From Holothuria scabra (lineage: Eukaryota; Echinodermata; Holothuroidea; Aspidochirotida; Holothuriidae): a DNA stretch of 64,000 nt. The stretch lies in NCBI GenBank assembly GCA_037179385.1, contig CM074200.1, positions 30,011,884 to 30,075,883 of the forward strand, in the 5' to 3' direction. Shown piece by piece: positions 1 to 11,788 of this stretch. A program made the position numbers and the translations under genes. The notes beneath the pieces are model-generated. The model did not search any database, had not been told where the DNA came from, and saw only the letters and a program-made list of their open reading frames with translations. Each line of letters starts with the position of its first letter. Positions within the stretch are counted from its first letter, which is position 1.

Positions 1-2242
1 CTTCTTGAAGGAGGCCGCACTCCTTGTTTCAAATATACAACTTTTCGATCCTTTATGCAATACGAACACCGGATTAAGAAGTAACAAGCCAATTTCCCCT
101 GATTCTCTTAACCCTAACCTTTGTTTTAATCGAAAGCTTCATAATGACACAAATCTTGAAAAAACACACTTTCGGGCCTACTGGTGGGGTAATAAAACTT
201 ATGTCCCCTCAAATCGAGTGTCATCTGATTTGGCAGCAAACACATCGCCTTTTAATCAATAGTACATTTTAATTTGTCTGCGCTCCTGCGTCATCCCAAA
301 AGAAATTTAGAGATCGTTTACTAGAACAGAGTTTACGACAAATAGAAAACTCAATCGATCAAAAGAGTCCGCTTGGTCAGTTGGTGAGACCACATATTTT
401 GTACTTGCTCGTTATCTTTTATGAAAACAGCTGCCGCAAGCTCGGACAACCCAGACTCACGGGGATACCTGTTTTGATAAATCTAGGAAGTTTTATTAGG
501 CTGAGTTACACAAACAAGATAGTTACACCATCGATCAATAATGTTAATATTTGCAATAAACCCTCAAGACAACTGGGTCGCGCATTTACCTCGTCAAGAT
601 CAGCTTTTGTGAAGGAAAAGATGATGGGTTTTTTGGCATATGTATGACGGCCTGAAAATTGTTTTCATTTTTATTTTAGAGAATCGTTTCAGGAAGCTCT
701 TAAAAAGTGGAAAATACCCGATAGTTGAAAAATTAGGGCAGAACTAAAATGTGGAACAGCTTCGAAGTCCTGAGACACAACTGAAAGAAAGCCTAATTTG
801 AAGGCCGAGATTCAATTTGTTAAGAACAGGTTTTTCATTACACTGTAAGTTAAAAATAGCTTTAGGCTAAATTTACAAAAATGTAATGACAGAAAAATTA
901 AAGTAATGCCGTAAAAGTTGCCAGATTTAGTTTTTGTTCTTTAAGTTTACAGCGATGTACATATTTGTGTATTTTGGTTTTCATTCGACATAAAAGTTAA
1001 GCATATGAACCTATCAAAGCAGACCAAGAACATCGGTACATTCAAGTGAGTAGCCAGAAACTTGTCTATGAGGGGCGAAATCTGTGGGTATATCTAAGGA
1101 TATCAACAACCATTAGAGGCGCCAGGCCTACAGAAAATACTTGCCTCACTGGAAATGACGCTTCTCCAGCGTATTTACCTTCTACGGATAGGGAAAATAT
1201 TAGTTATGTGATCACAAACAAGTGCAAAATCTGCTAATAAATATGATCAACGAAGGGGCAGTTGCGTCTTCTTATTGTTTCTTCCGTCAATTCAGCCCGT
1301 AAGTGTCAGATTAAAGGAATAAAAATTAACTAAAAGGCCTTTAGTTATTTTTTATGCCAATGGGTAAATTGTTTGCATGTATAGTAGAAAAGGGTAATCC
1401 ACGAAATATCGGCAGTCCATTTAATAAAATTTTATTCCCTCTTTAATGTGCACCCGAAAAGCAACGAATGAATTACACATTTAAATTATGAGTGACTTAT
1501 TATAAAATAAATAAGAAGAAAGTGGTCATAATAAAGGCAGGAAATTATACTCTACTTCAAAGTGAATTTCTCTTATGTTCAAGAAATGATTGTAAAGGTT
1601 TTTAAGGAGATTTGAAAAAGATGAGATGTCGTGTTTTTAGTATGGTGAAAAATGCTGGTGGGATAACTGCTAAATTAAATAACCAAAACAACAATAATTT
1701 TCAGATAATTGATTGTTTCAATTCAATTAATAAATTTCGTGAGAGATGAAAAGAAACGTTTTTGCTCATTTTGAAAACACTTAATTAAACGGTTTCTAAA
1801 TCAGTCTTGGTGCAGTGATTGATTCGATACAAAATGACGGATGTCCTGTATTGATGAGTGATTTGTATTTGACAAGGTAAAGGAACAACCTCATATTTTT
1901 TGTACAATATATTCACATGTCTTTGAACTGCAGACATGAATCTTTCAACAAGATGAAAAATTGAAACAAGCATGAGGTTTTATATCATGGTGTTACATTT
2001 ACTTAGTCACCTTGGGGGCTGGGGGTTGTAATAAAATGACCACGTATTCCCAACCCCCTGTCATAAGAGATGACAGCTAAAAAAGGATTTGCACCGTGCT
2101 TAAACTGCTTTAGAAATCCAACCTTAACTTTTACCGTATGAAAAACCATAATTAACCTTTACCTTGTTATCCCCAGTTGACACACATTTCTGTTGGTGTG
2201 TCGTTAACTGGTTACTGGGTCTTAACTTGGTCAATGGGGATA
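1..2242. other. No gene recognised
   Basis: Only short unrecognised ORFs occur here, the longest 85-88 codons at 5-262 and 381-647. Around 2165-2242 an imperfect fold-back has outer arms TTATCCCCA and TGGGGATAA with a second inner inverted pair. Nothing else stands out. Confidence 0.5.
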
Positions 2243-2249
2243 ATGTAAC

Positions 2250-2284
2250 CATGGAGCTATAACTATTAAAGTAATAGCTCCATG
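2250..2284. mobile_element. Ultra-short palindromic insertion (35 bp) with ATGTAAC target duplication
   Basis: Arms CATGGAGCTAT and ATAGCTCCATG are perfect inverted copies around a 13-bp loop. The 7-bp direct repeat ATGTAAC (2243-2249 and 2285-2291) abuts both ends. The next base outward differs, so an 8-bp duplication would match at 7 of 8 positions. Size and layout match the palindromes at 7208, 37392 and 50897. Confidence 0.55.
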
Positions 2285-2468
2285 ATGTAACAGAGTAATG
2301 CTTTGAAATATCACACAGGTTAGGTTACTCAGTGAAGTCAGTAGTGGCAGTCTTGCACTGCATTGCATGTTCACTAGTGTGTTGAATTACCCAAATTCCT
2401 CAGTCTACAGTGCAATCCATTTCTGGCTACTATGAATTTTATTCAATCTGGCTACTGATGACCCTTAA

Positions 2469-2719
2469 CCCTTTACCGTTGTTTGGGTCCTTTTGGACCC
2501 ATGCGGAGAGCTCGGCTGTCACCCATCTTTACTGTTTCACGCGGAGCTCGAAACTGCGAGTAGCTACCCGAAAATTCGGCCACAACAACGAGAGAGACAA
2601 TAATTTAAGGTCAATGGGTCAATGGCCTACGGAAGCGGATGGGGGGCGGGCTACTTCCGCTTTTCCGCCCACTCCCGAGGCGGGCAAATATGCCCCGATC
2701 GGAGCACATTGGTAAAGGG
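2469..2719 (+). mobile_element. piggyBac-like MITE, copy 1 (251 bp)
   Basis: The element starts CCCTTTACCGTTG and ends in the near-perfect inverted repeat ...TTGGTAAAGGG. It is flanked on both sides by TTAA (2465-2468, 2720-2723), the target of piggyBac transposases. The interior is GC-rich, carries a small palindrome GGGTCC-TTTT-GGACCC near the left end and has no transposase. An ORF crosses it but has no independent support. It is over 90% alike by eye to the copy at 13938. Confidence 0.85.
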
Positions 2720-2723
2720 TTAA

Positions 2724-5135
2724 TTTGGCGAAATTGAAAAACAGGATGAACAAATATACCAGCTCCATATCAAAAATTTCTCAAGTTGTCCCACAGCTCC
2801 GGAAGACGCCTCTCTGCGGGCATGCCTTCAATACTCCCGTTCCTCAAGTGCAATGAACGTATTCTGTGAGGGTGCGAGAAATCCATGCTCATGTTTGGTC
2901 CAACGAACGGGTTGCGCGACTCATTTTTCTGTGAGTTGGACAAACTCACTTTCATGCATCTATCAGCGTCAAATTCACAACACTAATCACTTGTAGCACC
3001 GACTGACTCCAATTTGATGACTGCATCCAATCTGGGCCGTACGGGACGGGGCCGGGGAGGGGCTACACCCCCGATTGGCCAGTACCTTGTTGAATCAGGC
3101 ATACTTCGGTGTCTCAGTCGTTTAGAGATAATACCCTGTTTGGGCATCTGGAGTCGCGCAAAATGTTACCGCCCCTGAGAGAAAGAGTAGGTACGATCAT
3201 GAGGGCCACATTCGAAAATACAAACTTATTCTATGTTTGGCATATGATCATGACCGTCGGGACTCCTTTCCCCTGTGGGGTGACCTTTAATCCGTCACCA
3301 GGTTTCCAACCAGGTCATAACCTCTGCCAATTGGGGGCTGCAGCACTGCCCCCGTCGCGTACGGTCATGCATACGACAAAATACAAATCAATGACGACGC
3401 ACTGCTGGTGCTCAGTGTGCCATTTTAGAGCATAACTTAAGAAGTGAGGTAAAAAAAATATTCAACATTTTGGACAGTTAACTTTCCTATGCAATCTGTA
3501 CCTTCGGTCTCGGTCTAACCTTGTCGGTCTCTGTTTCGAATTCTGCTCTAGGTCTCCTTCTTGGTCTCGATACGTTCTGGTCTCAGTCTAGGATATGCTG
3601 ATCTCGACTACAACACTGATGATAAGTTCAATATCAAATTAATAAATCTGGTATAGAAAGGACGAAGAGTTTAAAATGAAATTTCAGTATAGACGAATCC
3701 GATTAGCGCTTGTTTTAGTGACTGTAGGCCGCCATTAGTGAGGTCCATCAGCCTTAAATTGTCTTTATTTATTGTTTACATTAATTTCAAACCCTCATAT
3801 TTAATGAAATTGGAGAATTCAAGATACAAATTAGTGTACAACTATCCGTGATAGAGGTATGCAAGGAAATCGAAAGATTTAAAGGTGACGGACCCAAGTT
3901 ATGGCCGACTGAAATCAGACCATCACTTGCAGTCCGGATTCGTGTATAAAAAAGAACAATTGTGTGAAGTGTTCGATACTTTATCTCCAAATTCTTCTCT
4001 TCTCAGTAATCAGTGTATAGCTTAACAAGGTCAGCAATAATTTGACATTCAGAGGTCCGGGAAGGGGAGAATAATGTGATTGGGAGGTTTCTCAGTTACA
4101 GGAACGCTATGTACCTCATCTCATCGTGGTGAAATTCCCCTGGAGCAAAACTTGCAGACAGCTAAAATCGACTTGGGAAGGAATTCTTGTTAGGTTTTAT
4201 GCAGATTTAGGTTGAGGAGAATACCTTGGGAATTTGGACGATTCTTCTTCATGTAGGTCTCGGAGACTTAGAGGTAGGCCTGCAAATCTTCTTTTTTCGA
4301 CGTCTGTGGAGAATTTGCAATGCAAAAACATTTGCAATAGACCAATTCACGTCATATAAACATATAACTAAAAGATAAGGTATTCCCTCTGTCGGGGAAA
4401 ACGTGTGTGTATCTTATATTCAGGGATATTCTTCAAATTATTCCATGGCAAGTTAAGGTAAGGTAAGAGTGCATTCAATAGACAAGCACACAGATACTTT
4501 TAGGATACTACATTTTACTCACTGAGGACTGTGCTGCCTTAAAATGGTTAATTTTTGAAGGTCTCATGTTTTTGTTTTTTCAATTAAACATTGATGTGTT
4601 TAAATCAAAAGGTTAAACAACACTTGACTTTCGTATTAGTTTAACGCAGGATAATGTACCCTCCGGGTTAATGCTGTCTCTGGATGCACCTGGCTAAGTC
4701 ATTAACTCAAATCGTGCATTTCTCTGTGCTAATTAATACATCCCGAGAGTTATCAGTGGTCCCTGTAGTAAAAAAAAAATTGGAAAGCTTTGTTCTAGAT
4801 TTTTCTTCAAAGAGTTGCAGCCATGAAGCCTGGACATAATGAATAAATTTCATTTTCAAAACGACACTTTCAAACCTGTAACACCTGTGTACTGCTTCAA
4901 ACCTTTAATTCTTTTTAAACTGAAAATACGGCTGCACCAACTTGAATTGGTGTGTTTCATGATTAACTGTTGGGGGATCATGTAACAACATTTTTTCTCT
5001 AAAAACGTGAAACTTACTAGAAGCTTGTGTTACGCAACATTGAAGTTGTAAAACATTTGGAAAGATAGTTCGAAAAGAAAAAGAGATAAACTTGTGAGAT
5101 ATGGCTGTTGCTTTAAAATGAGTTTGAGACGACTG
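2724..5135. other. No gene recognised; degenerate GGTCTC-rich patch
   Basis: Only short ORFs of no recognisable family occur. At about 3500-3610 the hexamer GGTCTC and close variants recur many times without strict spacing. Around 3000-3370 the base composition is more GC-rich than its surroundings, but nothing could be identified. Confidence 0.5.
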
Positions 5136-5139
5136 CCCT

Positions 5140-5610
5140 TGTTCTTAAAGGCATGTTCTGGTGGCTTTTCGCCACTCTCTTGTAAGAAAAACAAAAATAT
5201 TCCACACCATGTCCTCCAAACCCTATCTCAATACCATTTTCCTAACTCAAGATATCTCACTTTCAAGATTGGTTACTTTTGTTTAAAAATACCTCTGCTT
5301 TTCAACAAAGCCACAGAAAGTTATGTAATGTGGCACATTGCTTCAAATTCCATTTCTTCTTCTTTATAATTGAACATCCTGTTTGTCCTTGAAATTCGAT
5401 ACTGTTGGAATGTTTGAATATCTTTTCCTGTAGATCTAGCATTACCATTCACCATGTGTAGAACACAACCAACAATGTTGCTTAATATTGTCTGCAGCGG
5501 CATTATAATTATAAATAAATTGAATGCAATATCTCATTAATGTGCCACGATGACATCACAGATTTACCATGATGCATTAAATTCCAAGAAAAAATTGCAA
5601 TACTTTAAAA
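5140..5610 (+). repeat. Diverged interspersed repeat, copy 1 (~470 bp)
   Basis: It aligns by eye over its length with 27410-27870. Shared landmarks in the same order include a CATRTTCTGGTGRCTTTTC block, TTCTTTATAATTGAA, a block ending CCTGTAGATCTAG or CCGTAGATGTAG, and GCGATGACATCACAG or its close variant followed by a CATGATGCA-like block. No terminal repeats or coding sequence were recognised, so the element class is unknown. Short ORFs on both strands are incidental. Confidence 0.6.
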
Positions 5611-6307
5611 ATTTGTATCTTCTGAATGCTATACAGCTGTTGAAATCCAATTTTTACCTTCAGAAAGAGAAAATTTTTCTTAACAAATTTTGTCTTCAGA
5701 ATATGCCTTTAAAGCCAGCACGTCAAATTGGGATCCATTGAAATCCTTTCCAATCTTTTCAATATTTCTGAAGAGACTACCACGATTTAAATAAAAAAAA
5801 ATAAGTTTACCTTTTTTCTAAATTTTTAAACTCCTCAATATTGAAATTAAAAAAGGGTATGATTATCGGAAGTATCTGTAGCTTTGTTGTCTACAGTTTC
5901 TGAATGCATGTTACATTATCGATTCCTGCTGTACTGAAAAATTCTTGTCCACGCAGGTCATTAAACGCTGTATTACTTAGGCGATAACATCTGGAATAGG
6001 ACGCAACAGCGTCTTGATTTACGTGGTGTAATCTGCGGCCCCAAGGGGAAAACCACCACGCCCCACCCCCCTCAAAAAAAAAAAAAAAAAACCGAACAGT
6101 TAGCACAAGTAAGGAAGGATCTAGACAATGCACAAGAAAGCAAGAGAAAAAAGTACAAATTTTGACGGAACTATACATGAGAGGTGAGTGAGCAGGAAAT
6201 TTTGTTCACGGATGGTGATTTTCATGTCAGCGATATAGACCAAAGCGCTTGTGTCATCGTAGAGAAGCGGACGTCCGACGTATCCGTAGTAGCAGAGAGT
6301 AATTCCA
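5611..6307. other. No gene recognised; A18 tract
   Basis: A run of 18 A follows a short GC-rich C-run patch (6020-6091). It could be the tail of a lost retroposed copy, but no target duplication was found. Confidence 0.4.
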
Positions 6308-7532
6308 CACTCTTAAAACGTTGGGTAAAATATCCGTTGGTTAAAGAAGTTTATGAAATGTGTTGGTTAAACTTTGCCCAACTTTGGGGCTAATTGGTGC
6401 AATGTTTAAACGCTGGGCAAAGTTTTTGTTGAGTAAAAGTAATTGCTTAAGTGTTGGTCAATCTTTGCTGAAATAATGGTTAAATTTCCCCTTCCATGCA
6501 CGCGTATACTGTTATACCCAACTGACTGGTCAAAATGACGATAAGATTTTATTCTGCAGTTGAGCATATTTTCCCTTTACCCACTTGTTGGGTAACTTTT
6601 TGCCAATTTGTTGGGTATATTGTTGGTTGCAGTGTTGTCACCAAACAACAGTGCACTTGACCCGATTTGTTTCACAATTCTTCTCATAATCAGACCATGG
6701 TACCATAATCTGAAAATTCTCTTTGGCATCTTTTATATTGGCCAAACAGCTAAACTCGTACATTACTTTAGACCATGAAATCGATCTCTATTTCCATAAA
6801 ATTCTTTAAACAGTACTACGAACTAGAACACATTTGTATGAGATTCCATGATTCGTATTTGGCGCAAAACTGCTATCCAATGAGAGGTCAGGATCTGGGA
6901 TATTCTCTTTCACGTCCAAATGAGCGTTTATATATTATTATTTGAAACCTTTCGGCATAACAAGAAACCTGTCTCATAACCATGATATCAGTGTATGAGA
7001 GCTACGGACCAGCTAATTCTCATGCAGCCCTTGTGTTCACATTTATGCATTGATGAAACTACAATACTTCATCACATCATTAACACACATCATTTTACAG
7101 TGCCTTTTAAAAATGATAGTTTTGGACGTACCTATACGAAACTCAGTGACAAACCAAATAGGTTATTAAGCCAGGTTTTTTAACCGGGACCGATGGGTTG
7201 CCATAACCAGGGAGCTGCAGTGGCAGCTCCCTGCCATAACCTACAACCTAACATTTAAGAGAGCACCAATGTTTAAGGAAAAGATGATTAACATATAACC
7301 AACATTTGGTTAATCCATTTGCCCAACAGTTTAATAAAAGAAGTGCCCAACAAGTGGGTATGTTTTAAAATGCTAATTTACCAAACAGTTGGGTAATCTC
7401 TTGCCCAACAGTTGGGTTCAAACTTTACCCAATTTGGTTGGTTAAAGTTTTGCCCAACTGTTTAGGTTGTTGAATAGATGCCCAGTGTTGGTCAAAAAGT
7501 TGGGCAAAATTTGCCCAATTTTTTTAAGAGTG
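6308..7532. mobile_element. TIR element rich in TTGGGCAAA palindromes (~1.2 kb)
   Basis: The left end CACTCTTAAAACGTTGGGTAAA and the right end, read inverted as CACTCTTAAAAAAATTGGGCAAA, form imperfect terminal inverted repeats. For several hundred bases inside each end, variants of TTGGGTAAA, TTGCCCAA and TTGGTTAAA recur on both strands, so the ends could fold extensively. No transposase was recognised. No clear target duplication is visible. A 25-bp palindrome has inserted inside it at 7208. Confidence 0.6.
7208..7232. mobile_element. Ultra-short palindromic insertion (25 bp) with GCCATAAC target duplication
   Basis: Arms AGGGAGCTGC and GCAGCTCCCT surround the loop AGTG. GCCATAAC lies directly on each side (7200-7207 and 7233-7240), and the direct repeat extends to nine bases if the next C is counted. 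An 8-bp target duplication with CAGGGAG-type ends fits hAT transposition. It lies inside the 6308-7532 element, so it arrived later. Confidence 0.7.
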
Positions 7533-7749
7533 CATGGAAGCAGGCAGAACGGTGTCTTCCATGTTCAGAAATTGGAACCTGAATATTTTAGAAAACAAAG
7601 TCCGCACCGCAGGATAATTCCGACGATGAAAAAAGACAATTTTCTTAGTTGAATTGCCTTGGTCTGTATTCCGTCAGAAGACTTTTGATGAATTGAGAAA
7701 ATGAAAGGAAAGAGTAGAAACGAAAACTGTGAAGATATCGTTACAACTA

Positions 7750-8015
7750 TTAAAGGTCAAGAACAGTCCCTCCTCCCAAATTTTTTTCGGAAGCAACAGC
7801 TGAATATCACAATTTTCTTTTAATTTTTCTTCAAAGTATCTTTACTTATACTGTGGGACTTCAGTATTGGTTATTCAAGTTAAACTAATCAGTTGCTTCT
7901 GGTAAATTTCACATTTTAGGAGAAAAATGCTGTCACATGACTCTCAACATCTAATCAAGAAACCGGACAGTCTGCTACACGAATTCAAGTTGGGTTGACT
8001 CCTCTTGCCCTTTAA
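7750..8015. mobile_element. TTAAAGG-ended MITE, copy 1
   Basis: The start TTAAAGGTCAAGAACAGTCC is an imperfect inverted copy of the end, which reads inverted as TTAAAGGGCAAGAG. Copies at about 33726 and 42935 share the internal order: a TTTTATGACT-like block, a CAGGTAAA block, GTTACTTCTGGTAAATTTCACATTT, CACATGACTCTCAA, CAATCATGAAAC and a final CTCTTGCCCTTTAA. There is no coding capacity. Confidence 0.65.
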
Positions 8016-8959
8016 ATTTTCTCTCCTCTCTTGCAGAGTTGATAATGCTTCTTCATATGGGAAACAAGGATCTTTCTGTATAAGGTTCGGGAACAAATTT
8101 GACCCAGCAGCTCTAGCGGAAGATGAGAGGTATTGCTTCTTAAGCGTAAGATCCTTGTTGACAAGTGTCCTCTTACCATGGAGACAAGTACTGGCCCTGT
8201 ACAATGTAGGGGGAGGATGTGAGGATTATTGAACGAGGCTTAGGGGTTTTCAATTGTCCTTTTTGCCCGATTAATGTAATTTCCATCAATTGATCCGTTG
8301 GGATTTCAAGAAAGCCCTAGATATTGCTCCTGAACCTTGAGCTTCCCGACCATTTGATTAAGTTTGTAGTTTCGCCCTTTAATTTCTCTCAAAGAGGTGT
8401 CTAGTTGAGTTTATTGAGTAGCTAGGTTTAGTTTGTAAGAGTCGCGCAGGTCATCTATGGACTGATTTTGAACTGATTTGGCAATATCAGAAACTAATAA
8501 AGTAGTAAATTTGCTTTAAAAGTCCTCATACCTTAGGGCACCCGTTGGTTGATTTCGGACAATGTGGTATTGGGCTTTGTTACACACGGTGGAAACAGTA
8601 TGTTCCTAGCCTGCGTAGTCCATCTGTGGCTGCAACCCCCTTAGGCTGCCTCCCCTCAGATTGTTTCTCGTAGCGATGAGCTGAACGAAAAGACTTCGTT
8701 CACTCCGCGGGCTAGTATGATCCTGGCTAGGCTTTCTTTCTGTCTCGAGACTGCCTTCTTACGGAACAATGATCACTAGAAGCAGGTTTTATGCATGCAG
8801 GATCTCTCATAATTCGCAGATAGATAATTGACAAACTTAAATATCAATGCAGTATGAATGATTTATCTAACCGATGCAGCAAACGAAGAATGCTTAGCTT
8901 TTTTTATCTTTAGCTATGCTTCTTCCAATTGGTATGAAATGAGCGTCCCCTGTTTTCCT
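8016..8959. other. No gene recognised
   Basis: Short ORFs only. About 17 bases at 8630 (GTGGCTGCAACCCCCTT) recur inverted near 22970, probably as fragments of an unrecognised repeat. Confidence 0.45.
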
Positions 8960-10555
8960 CAGTGGCGGAGCTGCCATATGGTCAGGAAGGGCGGTCGCCC
9001 CCCCCCCCCGACGGACCAAAATCGTCTGTCGGCGCCCTTTTTGGGTTTTCAACATACTTTACTCTTGCACCATTTTTGGCAAAAGACAAAATTTAATAGC
9101 GTTGTTTTAAGGCCCAGATAACAAAATGCTCAAACAGCCACCGATAAATGTACTAACTGCACTTCATTCTGATGAAAAGGGTAATCTTCTGTAACATAGG
9201 GTTAGGTTTTGCCGAAAACGTATCCTCATGCTTTATACGCACTAATGAATGTTGTCGCTGTGCTAAGTTCACTGCTTCCACACCAAGCGTGATTATAAGC
9301 TTACAAAATACACAGACTGACATTAAATCAACCCTCCCGGCCGGTAAAAGATGTTGAAAGGGCGCAACAATAATTGTAGCGCAAATAGCCCTCTTGTTGT
9401 AGGGGATAAATGTCAGCATAGGCAATAAAAAGACGTTTTTCAAGATCATTTGAAGAGAACATTCAGGTTAAAATGAAATAGAACTGTTATAATAGTGGTA
9501 ATGATTTAAGACTTGTAATGAGTAATTTTCATTTTGCTTTCCTTCAAGTGACCATTATCATAATAAATGGCTATTTCTGACACTGCACAATAATTCTATG
9601 AAAATGCTTATTCCTGTACTTCCGAGGTCTAAAATGCCAGAACATTGCATCAAAAAAGCTTAAGTTTGGGAGACTTTTATTTATTATGAATTTGGTATCT
9701 AGAAAGCCGAGCAGACCTCTTGTCTTGGCTATTTCTTTTGATGTACTTAATAAATGGCTATTTCAGAGTGGTCGCATGATGTAAATTACCTCATTTAATT
9801 TTTTTTCGTGTACTTATCTTGATTTCCAGGTGCCAAAAATGTACACCTAACGGTGATTAATTTCCATAACTTTTTCCCTCAGTAGGATTGCTTGCTATTT
9901 TGCTTTAGCGGGTTTAATCTTTATCTTCAAAGAGTGGACCATTATTACATTAAAATCTTAAATCGAGACCTGACAATAACACACAAAATATAATGACTGC
10001 CTTCATACTGGAATGTGGAAGAGAAGGATAAACATGCGCATCCGCAGGTAGGGGCAAGGGGGGGACTTTCCCTCCCCTGGAAAATAAATAAAAAACCTGA
10101 AAAAACGAAGAAAACATAAAGAAACAGACGAAGAAAAATTAACATCAATATTTCTTAACAGTTCACTCAGTGTTTTCCCTATTTATATGGGGTAAATAGG
10201 CTTTAGAAATGTCATTTCCATCGATCTGAGCTGCATTTTGGGCCAAACTTTTCTTGCGCTCCGCCCCAACTCACGGTGGCGCGGAGCTTTCCCCCTACAA
10301 GAATTTAGTCCCCCTCCCCCCCCCTCCGAATTTTCTTGAGTGGAAGCCCATGGATAGAAATTTTAACATGTTTTAATAGAACAACTTGCTGAGGAGAAAT
10401 GTCAAAGTAGTCTTCTACCAGGTGAAAATCAAAATAATGGAAAATCTGAAAAGCCGTGGCTTCGATCGTGCGGAGGATCAGGGTACTTACTCCTTCGAAG
10501 CGCCCCTGCAGACCATTTTCGCCCCCTCTGACCGAAACACCTAGCTCCGCCACTG
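8960..10555. mobile_element. Possible hAT-like element with CAGTGGCGGAGCT ends (1.6 kb)
   Basis: A perfect 13-bp inverted pair, CAGTGGCGGAGCT at 8960 and AGCTCCGCCACTG ending at 10555, borders the region. Both ends lead into G- or C-run sequence, as is common in hAT-like MITEs. The flanks GTTTTCCT (left) and GTTTTTCT (right, sharing the last G of the element) match at 7 of 8 positions. No transposase was recognised inside. Alternatively these are ends of two separate insertions. Confidence 0.4.
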
Positions 10556-10559
10556 TTTT

Positions 10560-11190
10560 TCTCACGGTATAGTTCTAAGTGAAATCCTAGAATAAACTTC
10601 CTTGAAAATATCCAAACCGTTGGTGTTAAACCAAATCATGGAAACCTAAAATATAAATGGCATCGGTATATTAGCGTTCCCCGTCGATAACTTTTCTGTC
10701 CTCATATTAATTAAAACATTTTTAGTATGTGGTGTAAAATTCCATCCCCGAAAAGTTTTATATCTTAGGAAATCATGAAAGTTTTGTGATATTTCAAAAT
10801 CGGGAATCTTATCCTAATCAAGAAATATAATACAATATTTTTGCCACAAAGTTAACAACTTTCACCCCGTGTATTAATATCATATATCAGCCCACAGGCT
10901 ATTGGGATAAATCATAAGGGGCTGTTGACAATGATAGTTGTTATGCAGAATCACGTTCAGCAGAATAAAAGTCATATTTCAACTCAAAATTATCAATATT
11001 TCGTATTGGAAAAGTCACGTGACGTGTGAAGAACATGAAACAGTGCCGCAAGAATATAATGCCGGACTCATCTTTGCAAAAGAGCTTTTGATGTCTGAAA
11101 GCTTGAATCAAAGGAACCCAATGTAAAGGAGTGTTGAACTTTCCTGGAAAGCAAGAGGGAAGAGCATCTGCGTAGGCAATGAGGAAGCAA
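10560..11190. other. No gene recognised
   Basis: AT-rich sequence with no recognisable coding or repeat structure. Confidence 0.45.
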
Positions 11191-11198
11191 CACCCCTA

Positions 11199-11786
11199 TG
11201 AAACACCGTTTGAATATTTAAACGGGAATTCCAGATATCTAGAATCAATAACAGATTTCTGAAATTTTAATTAAGATATCTGGAATTAATTTCAGATCGC
11301 TTAAAACAATCGGAGATATTTCGAAATAACGACGAATTCTTCATATCTGGTACTCTTATACGGATATATCTCTAATTCAATTTTAAATATCTCTAATTCT
11401 ATTTCTGGTATCTCTAATTTTATTTTAGATATCTCTGATGCAATTTTAGGCATCTCTAATTTTATTTTAGATATCTAGAATTCAATTTTACATGTTCTAA
11501 TTCTATTTAAGATATCTTTAATTCCTCTTCTGACATCTCTTAATAAATTTTAGACGTCCTAAATTCTATTTTAGATATCTCTAACGCAGTTTTAAAGATC
11601 TCAAATTTCATTTCAGATATCTAGAATCCAATTTTAGATGTTTCCAATGCTATTTCAGATATCTCTAAATGAATTTTAGATATCTTAAATTCTACTTCAG
11701 ATATCTCAAATAGTGCATAATTTTAGATACATAAAATTAATTCGTGATACCTGGAATTCTCGATTGAATGTTAAAACAGCGTTCCA
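11199..11786. mobile_element. TA-flanked inverted-repeat element filled with 21-bp repeats (588 bp)
   Basis: The left end TGAAACACCGTTTGAATATT continues about 20 more bases and matches the inverted right end (TGGAACGCTGTTTTAACATT onward) at roughly three quarters of about 41 positions. TA flanks both ends, as with Tc1/mariner-type insertions. Between about 11360 and 11725 the interior is a degenerate tandem array of 21-bp units of the form TATCTCTAATTCAATTTTAGA. There is no transposase. Confidence 0.7.
11360..11725 (+). repeat. 21-bp minisatellite array (about 17 units)
   Basis: Consecutive 21-bp units begin (T/C)ATCTCTAA and end TTTTAGA or TTTCAGA; most are exactly 21 bp. Units with a CAATTTTA core tend to alternate with units with CTATTTCA or TTATTTTA, suggesting a 42-bp higher-order period. 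The array is the interior of the 11199-11786 element. Confidence 0.75.
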
Positions 11787-11788
11787 TA

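Noticed and set aside
2410..2715. 101-codon ORF, near-identical to one at 13798-14184
   Set aside because: The similarity comes from the piggyBac-like MITE crossing both. The ORF start lies outside the element and no protein family is recognised.
6020..6091. Processed pseudogene ending in A18
   Set aside because: No upstream coding similarity and no flanking direct repeat could be found.
11360..11725. CRISPR-like array
   Set aside because: The units are contiguous degenerate 21-mers without unique spacers, inside a eukaryotic inverted-repeat element.
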